From Pseudobacteriovorax antillogorgiicola (lineage in GTDB: Bacteria > Bdellovibrionota_B > Oligoflexia > Oligoflexales > RGVZ01): a stretch of DNA of 64,000 nt. The notes under the pieces were generated by a model. It was given only the letters and a program-made list of their open reading frames with translations. It was not told where the DNA came from and did no database searches. A program made the position numbers and the translations under genes. Shown piece by piece: positions 8,350 to 16,828 of this stretch. Positions within the stretch are counted from its first letter, which is position 1; each line of letters begins with the position of its first letter. The stretch spans positions 1 to 64,000 of the forward strand of contig CAMDHM010000013.1 of NCBI GenBank assembly GCA_945898195.1. The letters are read 5' to 3'.

Positions 8350-9975
8350 TCACCCCGCAACTGCATCCTCGGTTTCCGGACGAACCTCAAATCGCAAATA
8401 CATATTACCAATCTTCAAAACATCTCCATGGCAGATGAGCCTTGGTTCTGACAAAACAAAACCATTGACGCAGTCCTGTGGTCTTCTACCTACTGCGGAA
8501 GGAAAAAGTTTCAATTGAGCTTTCCAGTTTTCAACCGTGATTTCAGCATGCTTGCGGCGTACTTTTCTGCTTTCAGGTAAATGAATACCGCAACCGCCGG
8601 AGGTTCCTATTAAATTTCGCCCTTGCTTTACCGGAAGCACCATTCCAACGTTAGGACCACTAAGCACCGACAGCCAGCCCGCAAGGTCACTATCGCGATA
8701 TGGACAATTGCTAAAACTTCGCTTCACACGAAGGCCGCATGTCCTGCAACGGACCGTCCGAAGCCAGAGACGAAATCCAAGCCAAATATAACGGACAACA
8801 AAACCAAGGGCAGTCAAAAGTACCAAGCAAAGGACGCCTCCGACGGCCCTCTCCGTCGCATTCAGGTCCAAAATTCCTGTGATTAGCTTCTCTCTCGTGC
8901 TCCGCGATTTATCAAACTGCGCTATATTTTCTTGCCACCGCCGTGGCAACGGTACAGATAGCAATCCCGACGACACGGATTGCCCGTGATACCCCACCAT
9001 CAGATTAAAGTAGGACACATTGCCTTCCGCTATGGCGCTCCTTCCATCCCAGGTGCCAATGAGTGGAAATAGATTGAATGTCGCTACGTATTCCTCATTT
9101 AAATTCGCAAGAACGTTCAGGAGTGCTGGAAACAGATCGACGCGCGACGAAACTTTTTGAATGAATCCGCCAGACATCAATTCCGGGCGAAGGAAAGGTG
9201 CCTCAGCTGATACGCCAGCGCCAGGTATCCGGTCTGCTCGCAATAGATAGACCGCAACATCATCAGCTGCGAGTTGGGAAAGGCAATCCTCAAGCGTTCG
9301 AATGCGCTCCCTCGAAGTTTCGGTTGGATTAGCCAATAGAATCAGGGCCTTTTGCTCGCCGGTCTTTGGCGCATAGCGCGACCACTCCTTGTATTTTTTC
9401 GACGCGGCACAAACCAGCTCGCTTACCCCGGTAGAATTACCCTTAGGTTCAGCGTCAAGTAGCTTTCTTTGCAACGCACGAACATTGTCAGCTTCATCGG
9501 GAGTTGTCCCGGCCAACTCGCGCTGACCCTGCGATGAAACCGAAATGATCGATAAAAATTCGCTGCGGGTAAGCGGCAGATTCTCTGCAATCGTTTGCTG
9601 AAACTCCTGCAAGGCAGATTGCTGAATATTTGTGGCGAATGGGAGGGCGATCACCAGACGACGGGTTCTTGATTGCGATGCACTCCCAAAAGTTGTCAGA
9701 GACTCTGGCTTGATTTGCGTTTTGGTGGATCGGCCCAACTCCAAGATAAATGCGTCACGGTCCACGGTGGTAATGGGAAATGAAACATTGTTCTCAGATT
9801 CGAAAACCCGACCGTAAATAACCAGCTTGAATTCTTCCGTCGGCTCTAAACTTCGCACAACGATGTTTTTTGTCGCGGCCAAGGCGACGATCGGGGACAT
9901 AAAAAAAGTGGCCGTCAAAAACGGAATAAACAATAGGTTAAAAACGCGAGTCATTTTCGTCGCCATGAATTTCAT
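8350..9975 (-). CDS. Secreted vWA-like - membrane - cytoplasmic FHA protein
   Basis: The 541-residue protein starts with a signal peptide (about 1-34, cleavage near VALAA). Residues about 105-290 resemble a von Willebrand A fold (RRLVIALPF ... KALILLANPTET ... DVAVYLLRAD), but the MIDAS DxSxS is missing. One membrane span lies at about 377-399. After it come CRTC and CPY (410-425), a zinc-ribbon-like knuckle with only three cysteines, and then an FHA domain at about 436-531 (NLIGTSGGCG, VRRKHAEI, DCVNG). The FHA should be cytoplasmic and the vWA-like part periplasmic. It sits between two other FHA genes with gaps of 8 and 3 bases. A role in relaying signals across the membrane is inference. 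Confidence 0.85.
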   Translation of the reverse strand: MKFMATKMTRVFNLLFIPFLTATFFMSPIVALAATKNIVVRSLEPTEEFKLVIYGRVFESENNVSFPITTVDRDAFILELGRSTKTQIKPESLTTFGSASQSRTRRLVIALPFATNIQQSALQEFQQTIAENLPLTRSEFLSIISVSSQGQRELAGTTPDEADNVRALQRKLLDAEPKGNSTGVSELVCAASKKYKEWSRYAPKTGEQKALILLANPTETSRERIRTLEDCLSQLAADDVAVYLLRADRIPGAGVSAEAPFLRPELMSGGFIQKVSSRVDLFPALLNVLANLNEEYVATFNLFPLIGTWDGRSAIAEGNVSYFNLMVGYHGQSVSSGLLSVPLPRRWQENIAQFDKSRSTREKLITGILDLNATERAVGGVLCLVLLTALGFVVRYIWLGFRLWLRTVRCRTCGLRVKRSFSNCPYRDSDLAGWLSVLSGPNVGMVLPVKQGRNLIGTSGGCGIHLPESRKVRRKHAEITVENWKAQLKLFPSAVGRRPQDCVNGFVLSEPRLICHGDVLKIGNMYLRFEVRPETEDAVAG

Positions 9976-9983
9976 TCGGAGTC

Positions 9984-10742
9984 CTAAAGTATTTTTACAA
10001 AAAAACTATGACTGCCAATTTGGACTTCATCTGAATCTAGAAGTGGACGACGGGTTGGATTCGTCCCATTCCCTTGGATCAATACACACTCCCCCGAAGC
10101 GACGGCAAAGTAGCCACTTCGCTGAGCTAACTTGGAATCAACGAGGGTTAGTTCCAGGTCTCTCTCCGAACCAAATTCGTTGTCGCCAGAAACCAGCCGG
10201 AAATCCTGACCTGCGTAAGGTCCATATAATCCGACGAGCCATCCCAAGCAGACTCGTTTGGGGGCTTCATTACGGAACGTTGAAGAGGCCGGCCTGGGTC
10301 TCAACGTTGGCTTGTATCCGGGCTCCATGCGAAGGGCCGTGCGAAAAATAAAACGCGCCGCGCCAATTCCAATTTCGTCGCCGTCTAATAGTTGAGCCGA
10401 AGTGATTTGCTGGCCATTAACCAATAAACCGTCCCGCCCACCAAGATCATGCAGGCTGACCGCGCCAGATTCGATGCTGATTTCAGCATGCCTGACAGAA
10501 ACGTCAGGGTGGGTCAGACAGATATTTGATTTATATCCAGACCCAATAGAATGGGTGCCATTGCAAATGCGAAAATCTTCGCCCCAGTGTTGCCCATTCA
10601 AACCGACAAGCCAGCCACCGACTGACTGGCCATTGAATCCGCCGGCGCTTTGCGTGGAGCAAAGAGAGTGGGCAAGACCGAACTGGGACTTCATCGCTCC
10701 GCGCCCAAGTCCGCGTTCAGCCAAAGGACAGACCTTGCCCAT
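9984..10742 (-). CDS. Tandem FHA-domain cytoplasmic protein
   Basis: I chose ATG 10742-10740 because a perfect GGAGGA lies 6 bases upstream; a GTG at 10778 would add 12 residues. The product (252 residues) has two FHA domains. The first (starting GWLVGLNGQHWGEDF) keeps SVRHAEI and LLVNGQQ, although the Arg of the GR motif is Ser. The second (starting GWLVGLYGPYAGQDF) has lost the SxxH motif (KLAQRSGYF) and looks degenerate. No membrane segment or signal peptide is seen, so it should be cytoplasmic. It is the first of three FHA genes and lies 43 bases downstream of selD, so it may share its transcript. Confidence 0.85.
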   Translation of the reverse strand: MGKVCPLAERGLGRGAMKSQFGLAHSLCSTQSAGGFNGQSVGGWLVGLNGQHWGEDFRICNGTHSIGSGYKSNICLTHPDVSVRHAEISIESGAVSLHDLGGRDGLLVNGQQITSAQLLDGDEIGIGAARFIFRTALRMEPGYKPTLRPRPASSTFRNEAPKRVCLGWLVGLYGPYAGQDFRLVSGDNEFGSERDLELTLVDSKLAQRSGYFAVASGECVLIQGNGTNPTRRPLLDSDEVQIGSHSFFVKIL

Positions 10743-10785
10743 CGCAACTCCTCCGATCGAAATACCGGAGGAGCTCACAAGCTGC

Positions 10786-11871
10786 CTACCGGGTGAAAAT
10801 CAAATTTTTTCCATCCAGCATTTTTTCTGCCGGCACAACTTCACCAATCACTGCTGCAGAGACGAAACCAGCAGATCTTATCGCCTTCAATGCGTCTGCA
10901 GCCTGCTCAGCTGGGAGCGAAAGAAACAATCCACCTGACGTTTGAGGATCAACAACTAACTTCCGACGCACCTCAGTCCACTTTGCTGCATCGGCTCCAT
11001 CAAGGTTCCACGCAACTTTCGCCCTCGTGTAAACATCATTGCTTGTGTGAGCCCGGGTCAAGTGACCCGCCTCAAGGCATTCAAAGCATCCCTTTAGTGT
11101 AGGCAAAGAATCAGGATTGATCAAAAATCCGCATCCGCTAGCTTCGGCCATCTGCATCGCATGCCCAGCCAACCCAAATCCGGTGATGTCGGTTGCGGCA
11201 TTGACGGTAAATGGCGCCATCGCGTCGATCACATCGTTGATGGTGGTCATGCTCTCAATTGCGCCCTGGATCCAGGGTAACGAGGCTTCCCCCTTTTTAA
11301 GCGCGGCCGTAATGGTTCCGGTTCCCAAGCCCTTGGTGAGAATTAAAGCATCCCCGGGCCTGGCGCCCGCATTCGTCCAATGGCGACCCTTGTGCACAAA
11401 GCCACTGACCGAAAAACCCATTTTCAGGGTGTCATCATCGATCGTATGGCCTCCCCCCAAAGCAATCCCCGCCCGATTCAATACAGCCATCGCGCCGTCC
11501 ATGAGGGGACGAATCATTTCCAAAGGCAAAACGCTCGAAGGAAACGCCAAGATAGTCATCGCCGTCGCCGGTTTACCACCCATCGCGTAAACGTCGCTGA
11601 TCGCATTGGCTGCTGCAACCGCACCGAAATCAAAGGCAGAATCAACAATTGGGGTGAAAAAATCCAAGGTTTGAACCAAAAGCCGTCCATCGCCAAGGTC
11701 CCACAAACAAGCATCATCCATCGTCTCATGGCCAACTAAGAGCTCTGCGGGGCGATTCTGCTTTAGTCCTGACAAAACTTCGCGCAGTGCACCTGCCGGC
11801 AATTTTGCGGCACAGCCACCTTTTTGAACGGTTTGCGTCAATTTAATTTCGGTCATGTTTATCTTGTCCAT
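10786..11871 (-). CDS. selD: Selenide, water dikinase (selenophosphate synthase)
   Basis: SelD makes selenophosphate from selenide and ATP. The 361-residue product has the N-terminal glycine-rich loop KGGCAAKL with catalytic Cys20 and Lys23 (a Cys form, not selenocysteine), then METMDDACLW-like metal-binding Asp residues near 52-53, DVYAMGGKPATAM, GGHTIDDD and DITGFGLAGHAMQMA, all typical of the AIR-synthase-like fold. Length is as expected (about 345-350). The start has AGGGAAC 8 bases upstream. It follows selU after 15 bases, so selenophosphate is probably used for tRNA selenation; no selA or selB is in the window. Confidence 0.96.
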   Translation of the reverse strand: MDKINMTEIKLTQTVQKGGCAAKLPAGALREVLSGLKQNRPAELLVGHETMDDACLWDLGDGRLLVQTLDFFTPIVDSAFDFGAVAAANAISDVYAMGGKPATAMTILAFPSSVLPLEMIRPLMDGAMAVLNRAGIALGGGHTIDDDTLKMGFSVSGFVHKGRHWTNAGARPGDALILTKGLGTGTITAALKKGEASLPWIQGAIESMTTINDVIDAMAPFTVNAATDITGFGLAGHAMQMAEASGCGFLINPDSLPTLKGCFECLEAGHLTRAHTSNDVYTRAKVAWNLDGADAAKWTEVRRKLVVDPQTSGGLFLSLPAEQAADALKAIRSAGFVSAAVIGEVVPAEKMLDGKNLIFTR

Positions 11872-11886
11872 CGTGAGTTCCCTTTT

Positions 11887-13077
11887 TTATCCCAGGCGAC
11901 TTCTGCCATGGGTCGACAAAAAATTATGGCAAGCGCGACGGTCGCCGCGGAAAACGACGTCCCGTTCCGTCAATTCGGTAGAACGAGAATAGGCCCGGTC
12001 ATAATAGTGCTCAAGAAGGAGCTGAATCCATCCTGCCTGCACCTCAAACTCCCTCGGCATACGTCGTCCATCCTCCAAAAGCCTCAAAGCATCTGCGGTG
12101 TTCTTTCCCCCAAGGCGCCTCTCCAAAACCTTGATGTTTTCCGCAAGCACCTTCCATAAATCATCCACCGCGCAACCGCCATCTAGTGGCCGAGTCACAT
12201 AATCCATGAAAATAGCTGCCGCTCGTTCTTGCAAAGGTGAGTCCACCACCACGAGGGGGGCATGTCGCATTTGACTGCGAAATCCCTCCGGAATACTGAC
12301 GCGACCAATCATGGTGCTCTCGTCTTCCACCACAAGCCTGCCCTCAGCCCCGTCATACAAAAGTAGACCAAGTTCATTTTCAAAAGTTTGTTGAGACGGT
12401 TGTGGCATACGCTGACCATCAATGCCTACAGCGTGACCAAACGAACTACCCCGGTGACGCGCCATACCCTCAAGGTCCACAATGCGATTTTTCTCGAATC
12501 CCGGGTCATTGAATAATTCGTGAAGCAGAATTGTTTTTCCGGAGCCGGTCATTCCAGCCAAAAGATCCATATCATGTGGTGCAGAAATTTTTTCCAGCAG
12601 CAATCCGCGCAGACTTTTGTAGCCACCAGACAAGCGGACGACGTCAACGGCATGAGCTCCGCCTTGATGCGAACCTGCCGCAGCGGCGATAAGCTCAGCC
12701 AACCAAGACGCCGCCAATTGAGACCTCAGTCCACCACGCCAACAAGACACAAGAATCCGGAGCGGAGCTGGTCCACGCTGAGCGCGCAGGCGTTGGGCCT
12801 GACCAAACCATTCTGCTGCACGTGCTGTGCGCTTTTCCCATACTAATTCCACGCCAAGATCGATTGCGGCCTGCTGCCCGCGCCTTTTATAAGTAAGCCC
12901 GACCTGATGGCGCTCATTATCATCCAAAACCGGACACGAGATCGCCCCTGGAATGTGCCCTTCAGCGAATTCACGAGGAGCCCGCACATCGACTAAAATC
13001 CACGGCTCTCTTGCAAGTAAAAACGCCTCGGGGGCCATGATCGGAGTTTCAATGTACGGCTGTGGCAAATTGTCCAT
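11887..13077 (-). CDS. selU: tRNA 2-selenouridine synthase
   Basis: SelU (MnmH) replaces the wobble 2-thiouridine of Lys, Glu and Gln tRNAs with 2-selenouridine using selenophosphate. The N-terminal rhodanese domain (WILVDVRAPREFAEGHIPGA; catalytic Cys in ILVSCWRGGLRS, about residue 112) is followed by a P-loop, LLAGMTGSGKT (about 172-182). The family's GMARHRGSSFG segment follows. Length (396) is slightly above the usual 360-370. I use ATG 13077; a TTG one codon earlier is possible. The gene is the first of a minus-strand run with selD. Confidence 0.95.
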   Translation of the reverse strand: MDNLPQPYIETPIMAPEAFLLAREPWILVDVRAPREFAEGHIPGAISCPVLDDNERHQVGLTYKRRGQQAAIDLGVELVWEKRTARAAEWFGQAQRLRAQRGPAPLRILVSCWRGGLRSQLAASWLAELIAAAAGSHQGGAHAVDVVRLSGGYKSLRGLLLEKISAPHDMDLLAGMTGSGKTILLHELFNDPGFEKNRIVDLEGMARHRGSSFGHAVGIDGQRMPQPSQQTFENELGLLLYDGAEGRLVVEDESTMIGRVSIPEGFRSQMRHAPLVVVDSPLQERAAAIFMDYVTRPLDGGCAVDDLWKVLAENIKVLERRLGGKNTADALRLLEDGRRMPREFEVQAGWIQLLLEHYYDRAYSRSTELTERDVVFRGDRRACHNFLSTHGRSRLG

Positions 13078-13080
13078 CAA

Positions 13081-13357
13081 TTTTCAAAATTCCATAATTA
13101 TGAAGGCGTGCGAAGGATTCTTACTTAATCTTTCCCAGCGCTAACTGTCCACAACGAGCATCATCACAATTTGAAAATCCCAAAAAATGAAGAACAAGCA
13201 GCCGAAACTATTGGTAAATCACAAAAAAAACTCTGCCATCACCAAGCAAACTTTTATCTGACCCGCCTGTTCCACCTAATAGCGACATGATAAAATCAGA
13301 GTGAAATCGCCTAACCCAACTTCCGTCGTTTGCCTTGAATCCATGGAGGAACCCTTA
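13081..13357. other. Intergenic region between selU and a lipoprotein gene
   Basis: This divergent interval should hold promoters for both the selU operon (minus) and the lipoprotein gene (plus). A possible -10 element, TGATAAAAT, lies near 13288-13296, but I see no convincing -35 partner. The plus gene has a clear ribosome site (GGAGGAA) just before 13358. Confidence 0.4.
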
Positions 13358-14353
13358 ATGCGCCATCATTCGCTCCTGACTCTACTCTCGCTTCCGGTCT
13401 TACTCATGATCAATTCTTGTGGACCAAAGACGCACGGATCGCCGGTTAAAACGCCAATCATTACGGATCCACAGCCAACAATGGACGCCGATGCCGCAGC
13501 CCTTCAGCTTGGTGAATTCGACTTATCAAAATCCCCAATAATCACAGCCGATGAAATAGAAAGGGCTGTCTCCGCCGTTTCTTTTCCCAAGACCATCATC
13601 CTTGGACCAGGATCGTCTGCCGTTAACGCACTTCAAATTGCTCCTGTGCAACTCAAATTAACAGCCACCGAGTGCGATAGCGTCGGCCCAGCCCTTGACC
13701 GCATTACCGGCAGCGGTGAGACGATGACCTTTGACTTCGGGTACGACTATTCGACCTGCGCAAAACGCGAATGGGAAAAGGACGGTTCAACTGTTTCCAA
13801 CATGAAATATCAGGTATCTCAGCACCTAAGCATGACCTGCCCAGGCGCCAACTACAATTCCATCAACGGCAAGTCGCTACAAGAGCTTGAGTCAAAGAAG
13901 CAAAGCAATTTGCTCGCGTGCAATTACAATGGTTCAAAAGACATCGCCTACACCTTCAAATTGCTTTTTGTGACCATTGCCTCCGGCACCGACAAGGATG
14001 GCGCTGCATTTTCCGTCGATCAACGTTTGTCCAAGATGCTTGCAGGCACCGACGGATCTTGCACCCTCAATTCCACCGGCAACGTGGTCACCGTGAAAGA
14101 GTGCTTCCAAAGTGATCGCGCCCAGACTGAAGTCACCGGCATCGGCGAGCCAGCATCCGCATTGAATGTCGTGGCTAAAATAGACATGAAGGGATTTTCA
14201 GCAGCCCGAACGCTTCGTTACTACACCGGTTCAAATCCAGCGCCAGTTCAAGTCAACAACTGGACCGGCACTGCCATTTTTGATGGCACAGCCAAAGCCA
14301 GCCTGGCCCTCAGCAATGGCACTGACCACCATGAAGGTACCCTGACTCCTTAA
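13358..14353 (+). CDS. Predicted outer-envelope lipoprotein
   Basis: I chose ATG 13358 because GGAGGAA precedes it and the product then begins with a signal peptide (MRHHSLLTLLSLPVLLMINSC) ending in a lipobox; upstream GTG or ATG starts would bury it. Mature Cys is followed by Gly, which does not resemble an inner-membrane retention signal. The roughly 310-residue mature part is rich in Ser, Thr and Gly, with several Cys (TATECDS, YSTCAK, SMTCPG, LLACNYN, GSCTLN, VKECFQ) that could form disulphides. I recognise no family. It ends before a strong terminator. Confidence 0.75.
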   Translation: MRHHSLLTLLSLPVLLMINSCGPKTHGSPVKTPIITDPQPTMDADAAALQLGEFDLSKSPIITADEIERAVSAVSFPKTIILGPGSSAVNALQIAPVQLKLTATECDSVGPALDRITGSGETMTFDFGYDYSTCAKREWEKDGSTVSNMKYQVSQHLSMTCPGANYNSINGKSLQELESKKQSNLLACNYNGSKDIAYTFKLLFVTIASGTDKDGAAFSVDQRLSKMLAGTDGSCTLNSTGNVVTVKECFQSDRAQTEVTGIGEPASALNVVAKIDMKGFSAARTLRYYTGSNPAPVQVNNWTGTAIFDGTAKASLALSNGTDHHEGTLTP

Positions 14354-14384
14354 CCCCCAAGACAAATCAGGAAATTAGGCATTC

Positions 14385-14425
14385 AAGGCGCCGCAAACAG
14401 GGACGGACTGTTGCGGCGCCTTTAT
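14385..14425 (+). terminator. Rho-independent terminator after the lipoprotein gene
   Basis: AAGGCGCCGCAA (14385-14396) pairs perfectly with TTGCGGCGCCTT (14411-14422) and is followed by TTTAT. An ACAG/CTGT pairing extends the stem with one bulge. The short T run makes it a moderate terminator. Confidence 0.8.
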
Positions 14426-14481
14426 AAATTCATAAGATGATGTTGCTGACGGATATTCTTTTTTCTGCCATAAACGTCGAC

Positions 14482-15135
14482 ATGAATGAAAAATCAAAAA
14501 GGCTCCGCAGGGCCATCAAGATCACGAGCATTCTGGCCATTGCCCTTGCAGCCCCAATTGGCATCATGATTTACCTGCGGGTAACGCGCGGCGATTCCCT
14601 GCGCGACTTCGGTGAGGTTCAGCCGTTTATCGTAAAAGACCGTGCTGGCGCCTACTTCGACCACACTCAACTGACGAATCACGTCACGGTCGTTGCACTT
14701 TACCCAAAATCTTGCGATGGCTCTGCCGGCACCATCTGCACCAAGATGATCAAGGCCTCTGCCGTGGCTGGGGCATGGCTCAGCAAAAACCTCGCCACTG
14801 AACCCAACAAGCCAAAGGCCCCCGTCCAACAGGTCGCTGTGGTGCCAGAGGGGTTCGAGGCTGCTACTGGCTGGAGAGTTTTTGATTTAAATGTTTTTTC
14901 GTTGCAGCAAATCGTTCCGGGAGATCCAACCCTTACCGCCCCAGGATTTTACGCCATCGATCCATTGCGTCACTTTCGCGCTAGATTTCCGCTGGACGTC
15001 GATGGAAATGTCGTCTGGAAAGATTTTGAAACGGCGCTCTCGCGCATGACGATGAATCTTTATTTCAACGACTATTTGGCCAAGCGGACCTTTTTTGGTC
15101 CGGTCAAAGAACCAGCGAAACCATCGCGCCCTTGA
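14482..15135 (+). CDS. Membrane-anchored thioredoxin-fold-like protein (SCO-like, tentative)
   Basis: From ATG 14482 the product (217 residues) begins MNEKSKRLRRAIK and then a membrane span (about 13-32, ITSILAIALAAPIGIMIYL), so the body should be periplasmic. FIVKDRAGAYFDHTQLTNH and VTVVALYPKSCDG resemble the start of thioredoxin/SCO1-type domains (strand, then Cys after VALYPKSC), and GFYAIDPLRHFRARFPLD resembles their late region. The usual CxxxC pair is not clear: the next Cys is ICTK. Function is therefore tentative. An upstream ATG at 14437 is possible but would place 15 extra residues before the anchor. The 3' end overlaps the converging glk gene by 32 bases. Confidence 0.55.
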   Translation: MNEKSKRLRRAIKITSILAIALAAPIGIMIYLRVTRGDSLRDFGEVQPFIVKDRAGAYFDHTQLTNHVTVVALYPKSCDGSAGTICTKMIKASAVAGAWLSKNLATEPNKPKAPVQQVAVVPEGFEAATGWRVFDLNVFSLQQIVPGDPTLTAPGFYAIDPLRHFRARFPLDVDGNVVWKDFETALSRMTMNLYFNDYLAKRTFFGPVKEPAKPSRP

Positions 15136-16165
15136 GGGCCGTCAGCTTATCTTCTAAAAACGTAACCGGAAGGTTTGCTAGTAAGGGCCTAAATCGTCCT
15201 TTTGCGCACATGCCTTCTCGAAAGGCATCCAGATAGCGCCCCTTAAGGGCGACTTTCATTCGCTGCACTAAACCGCCCGAGACGAACACGCCTCCGGTCG
15301 CAAGTACTTTCAGAGCAAGGTTTCCTGTCTCTTGCCCCATCAGTCCCATAAACATTTCTAAAACTTTGCTCGCGACAGGATCACCCTCGTCGGCGGCCGT
15401 CATCAATGCCTGAACCGGTTGCTCGCCATCGATAACTTCGGCCTCGAGGCCTTCCACCTTCGTTTGCATGCCAAGGTCTCGGGTCACAAAAAGATAGAGA
15501 TTGGGCAGGCCGAATTTCCCTGACACGAGGCGCTCCCAGCTCACGTGATGGTGCCCTTGGGTATGGCGCAAGAAGTTCAAAAGGCGCATTTGTTCATCGT
15601 CGATGGGTGAAAAGCTCGAGTGGCCACCCTCTGATCCCACCGGCTGGTGCTTTGACCCAGTCCAGACGATAAAGCCTTCGCCAAGGCCTGTTCCTGGCGC
15701 AATGACACAGGCGCTACCCTGGGGATCGACTTTCCCGCCCAACAGCTCCGACGACTCCACCAATAGGCCTGCCGGCACAGCCACGCCACGTCGATGGGCC
15801 ATCAAAGCAACCGCCGCGTGACCGTGGGCTTCCATGTCATTCATCAAATGGATGCGCGCGCCAGGGAAGAGTCCTCTCAGCACGTCTTCCTCCACTGCCC
15901 AAGGCACATTGGTCAGATGGGCGCGACCACCGACAACTGGACCGGCAACAGCAACAGCGGCGCCGCTGAGGATTCCATCACCGGCTTGAAGGGCACGCAG
16001 CACTGCGGCCATCACACTGCTAAAGCTGCTATGATCGCCTGTGGCCACCCGCACTGTCTTAAACGATTTCAGCCGCCCCGATTCAAGGCCAGCGATCGCC
16101 GCTTCGATTTTGGTTCCGCCGATATCGAAAGCTAGGAAATTCCCGGAAATGCCGGACGCGACCAT
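15104..16165 (-). CDS. glk: Glucokinase
   Basis: This is a Glk-family (not ROK) glucokinase, which phosphorylates glucose with ATP. FLAFDIGGTKIEAAI is the phosphate-1 motif; PVVGGRAHLTNVPW, HLMNDMEAHGHA and VIAPGTGLGEGF follow in family order, and EGGHSSFSPIDDEQ matches the glucose-binding EGGH motif. I start at ATG 16165 because it overlaps the stop of the upstream SEC-C gene as TGATG, with GGAG about 10 bases upstream; a start at 16189 would add 8 residues. The product is about 353 residues, close to family length (about 320). It is probably translationally coupled to the SEC-C protein. Confidence 0.9.
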   Translation of the reverse strand: MVASGISGNFLAFDIGGTKIEAAIAGLESGRLKSFKTVRVATGDHSSFSSVMAAVLRALQAGDGILSGAAVAVAGPVVGGRAHLTNVPWAVEEDVLRGLFPGARIHLMNDMEAHGHAAVALMAHRRGVAVPAGLLVESSELLGGKVDPQGSACVIAPGTGLGEGFIVWTGSKHQPVGSEGGHSSFSPIDDEQMRLLNFLRHTQGHHHVSWERLVSGKFGLPNLYLFVTRDLGMQTKVEGLEAEVIDGEQPVQALMTAADEGDPVASKVLEMFMGLMGQETGNLALKVLATGGVFVSGGLVQRMKVALKGRYLDAFREGMCAKGRFRPLLANLPVTFLEDKLTALKGAMVSLVL

Positions 16166-16404
16166 CAGCTTTGAGCTCCGCCGCAACATTTCTTAAACTT
16201 CTTGCCGGAGCCGCAAGGACACGGGTCGTTCCGGCCAATTTTAGGCGAACTGCGCACGTAAGGATCATGATGATCATGTTGGCCGTGATGATGATGTCCG
16301 TGATGGCAGTCGGGGCCGTGAACATGCCCACCGATTGCGGATCCGCCATGATCTTCATTAGCTGCGGGTTCTGTTGACGTTTCCGGTGATTTTCTATTTT
16401 CCAC
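16165..16404 (-). CDS. Small SEC-C zinc-motif protein with a His-rich stretch
   Basis: The 79-residue protein starts at GTG with GGGGAG upstream. The C-terminus [19 protein letters not shown] is a complete SEC-C zinc-binding motif (CxC ... CC), as at the end of SecA and many small proteins. The middle has a histidine-rich run ([21 protein letters not shown], 11 His) likely to bind metal ions. Stand-alone SEC-C proteins are proposed adaptors, but this protein's role is unknown. Its stop overlaps the glk start (TGATG), so the two are translated together; whether that reflects metal-linked chaperoning of glucokinase is speculation. Confidence 0.8.
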   Translation of the reverse strand: MENRKSPETSTEPAANEDHGGSAIGGHVHGPDCHHGHHHHGQHDHHDPYVRSSPKIGRNDPCPCGSGKKFKKCCGGAQS

Positions 16405-16828
16405 GAGGTTTTGCTCCCCTCATCGATCTAAGCCAAGCTGCATGAGCAACATCCCATAAGGGTTCCTTCTTAGGCCACTCTTAAATTGACTGTGTTTAAA
16501 GAAAAACAGCCACAGCCGATGCACAATTCCAGCGATTACGACGGTCAGTCCATCGGCAGGGCGCAAAGGTTCTGGCCCACATCTGGGATATGGCATCTGA
16601 AAACAGCGTAGAAGCGAGCAGGAGTGTACGGTGCAAGGCTATTCCAGTTGAAACGAACAGCCCGGACTGGTTCCCATTGCTTCCGTAAATAGGCGGTATT
16701 TTTGATCTGTTTTTTTTAAAACCTAAAAAAAATTCTGAAAAAATTTTTTGTTAAAGATGCACTGGGACGTCCCCGACAAAACTCGCATGCTTCCACATCC
16801 GGGAGCAAAAAATTAGAGGAAATTTACC
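16405..16828. other. Gene-free interval between divergent genes
   Basis: No supported gene is seen in these 424 bases. The right part is A/T-rich and includes TTTTTTTT (about 16711-16719) and A-runs before the cytochrome lipoprotein start. The middle (about 16490-16690) is GC-balanced and might be an RNA gene or a decayed sequence, but I found no 6S, tmRNA, RNase P or SRP signature. Promoters for both neighbouring genes are expected here. Confidence 0.4.

Noticed and set aside
9827..10351. Plus-strand open frame of 174 codons
   Set aside because: It is antisense to the FHA genes, whose domains are clear.
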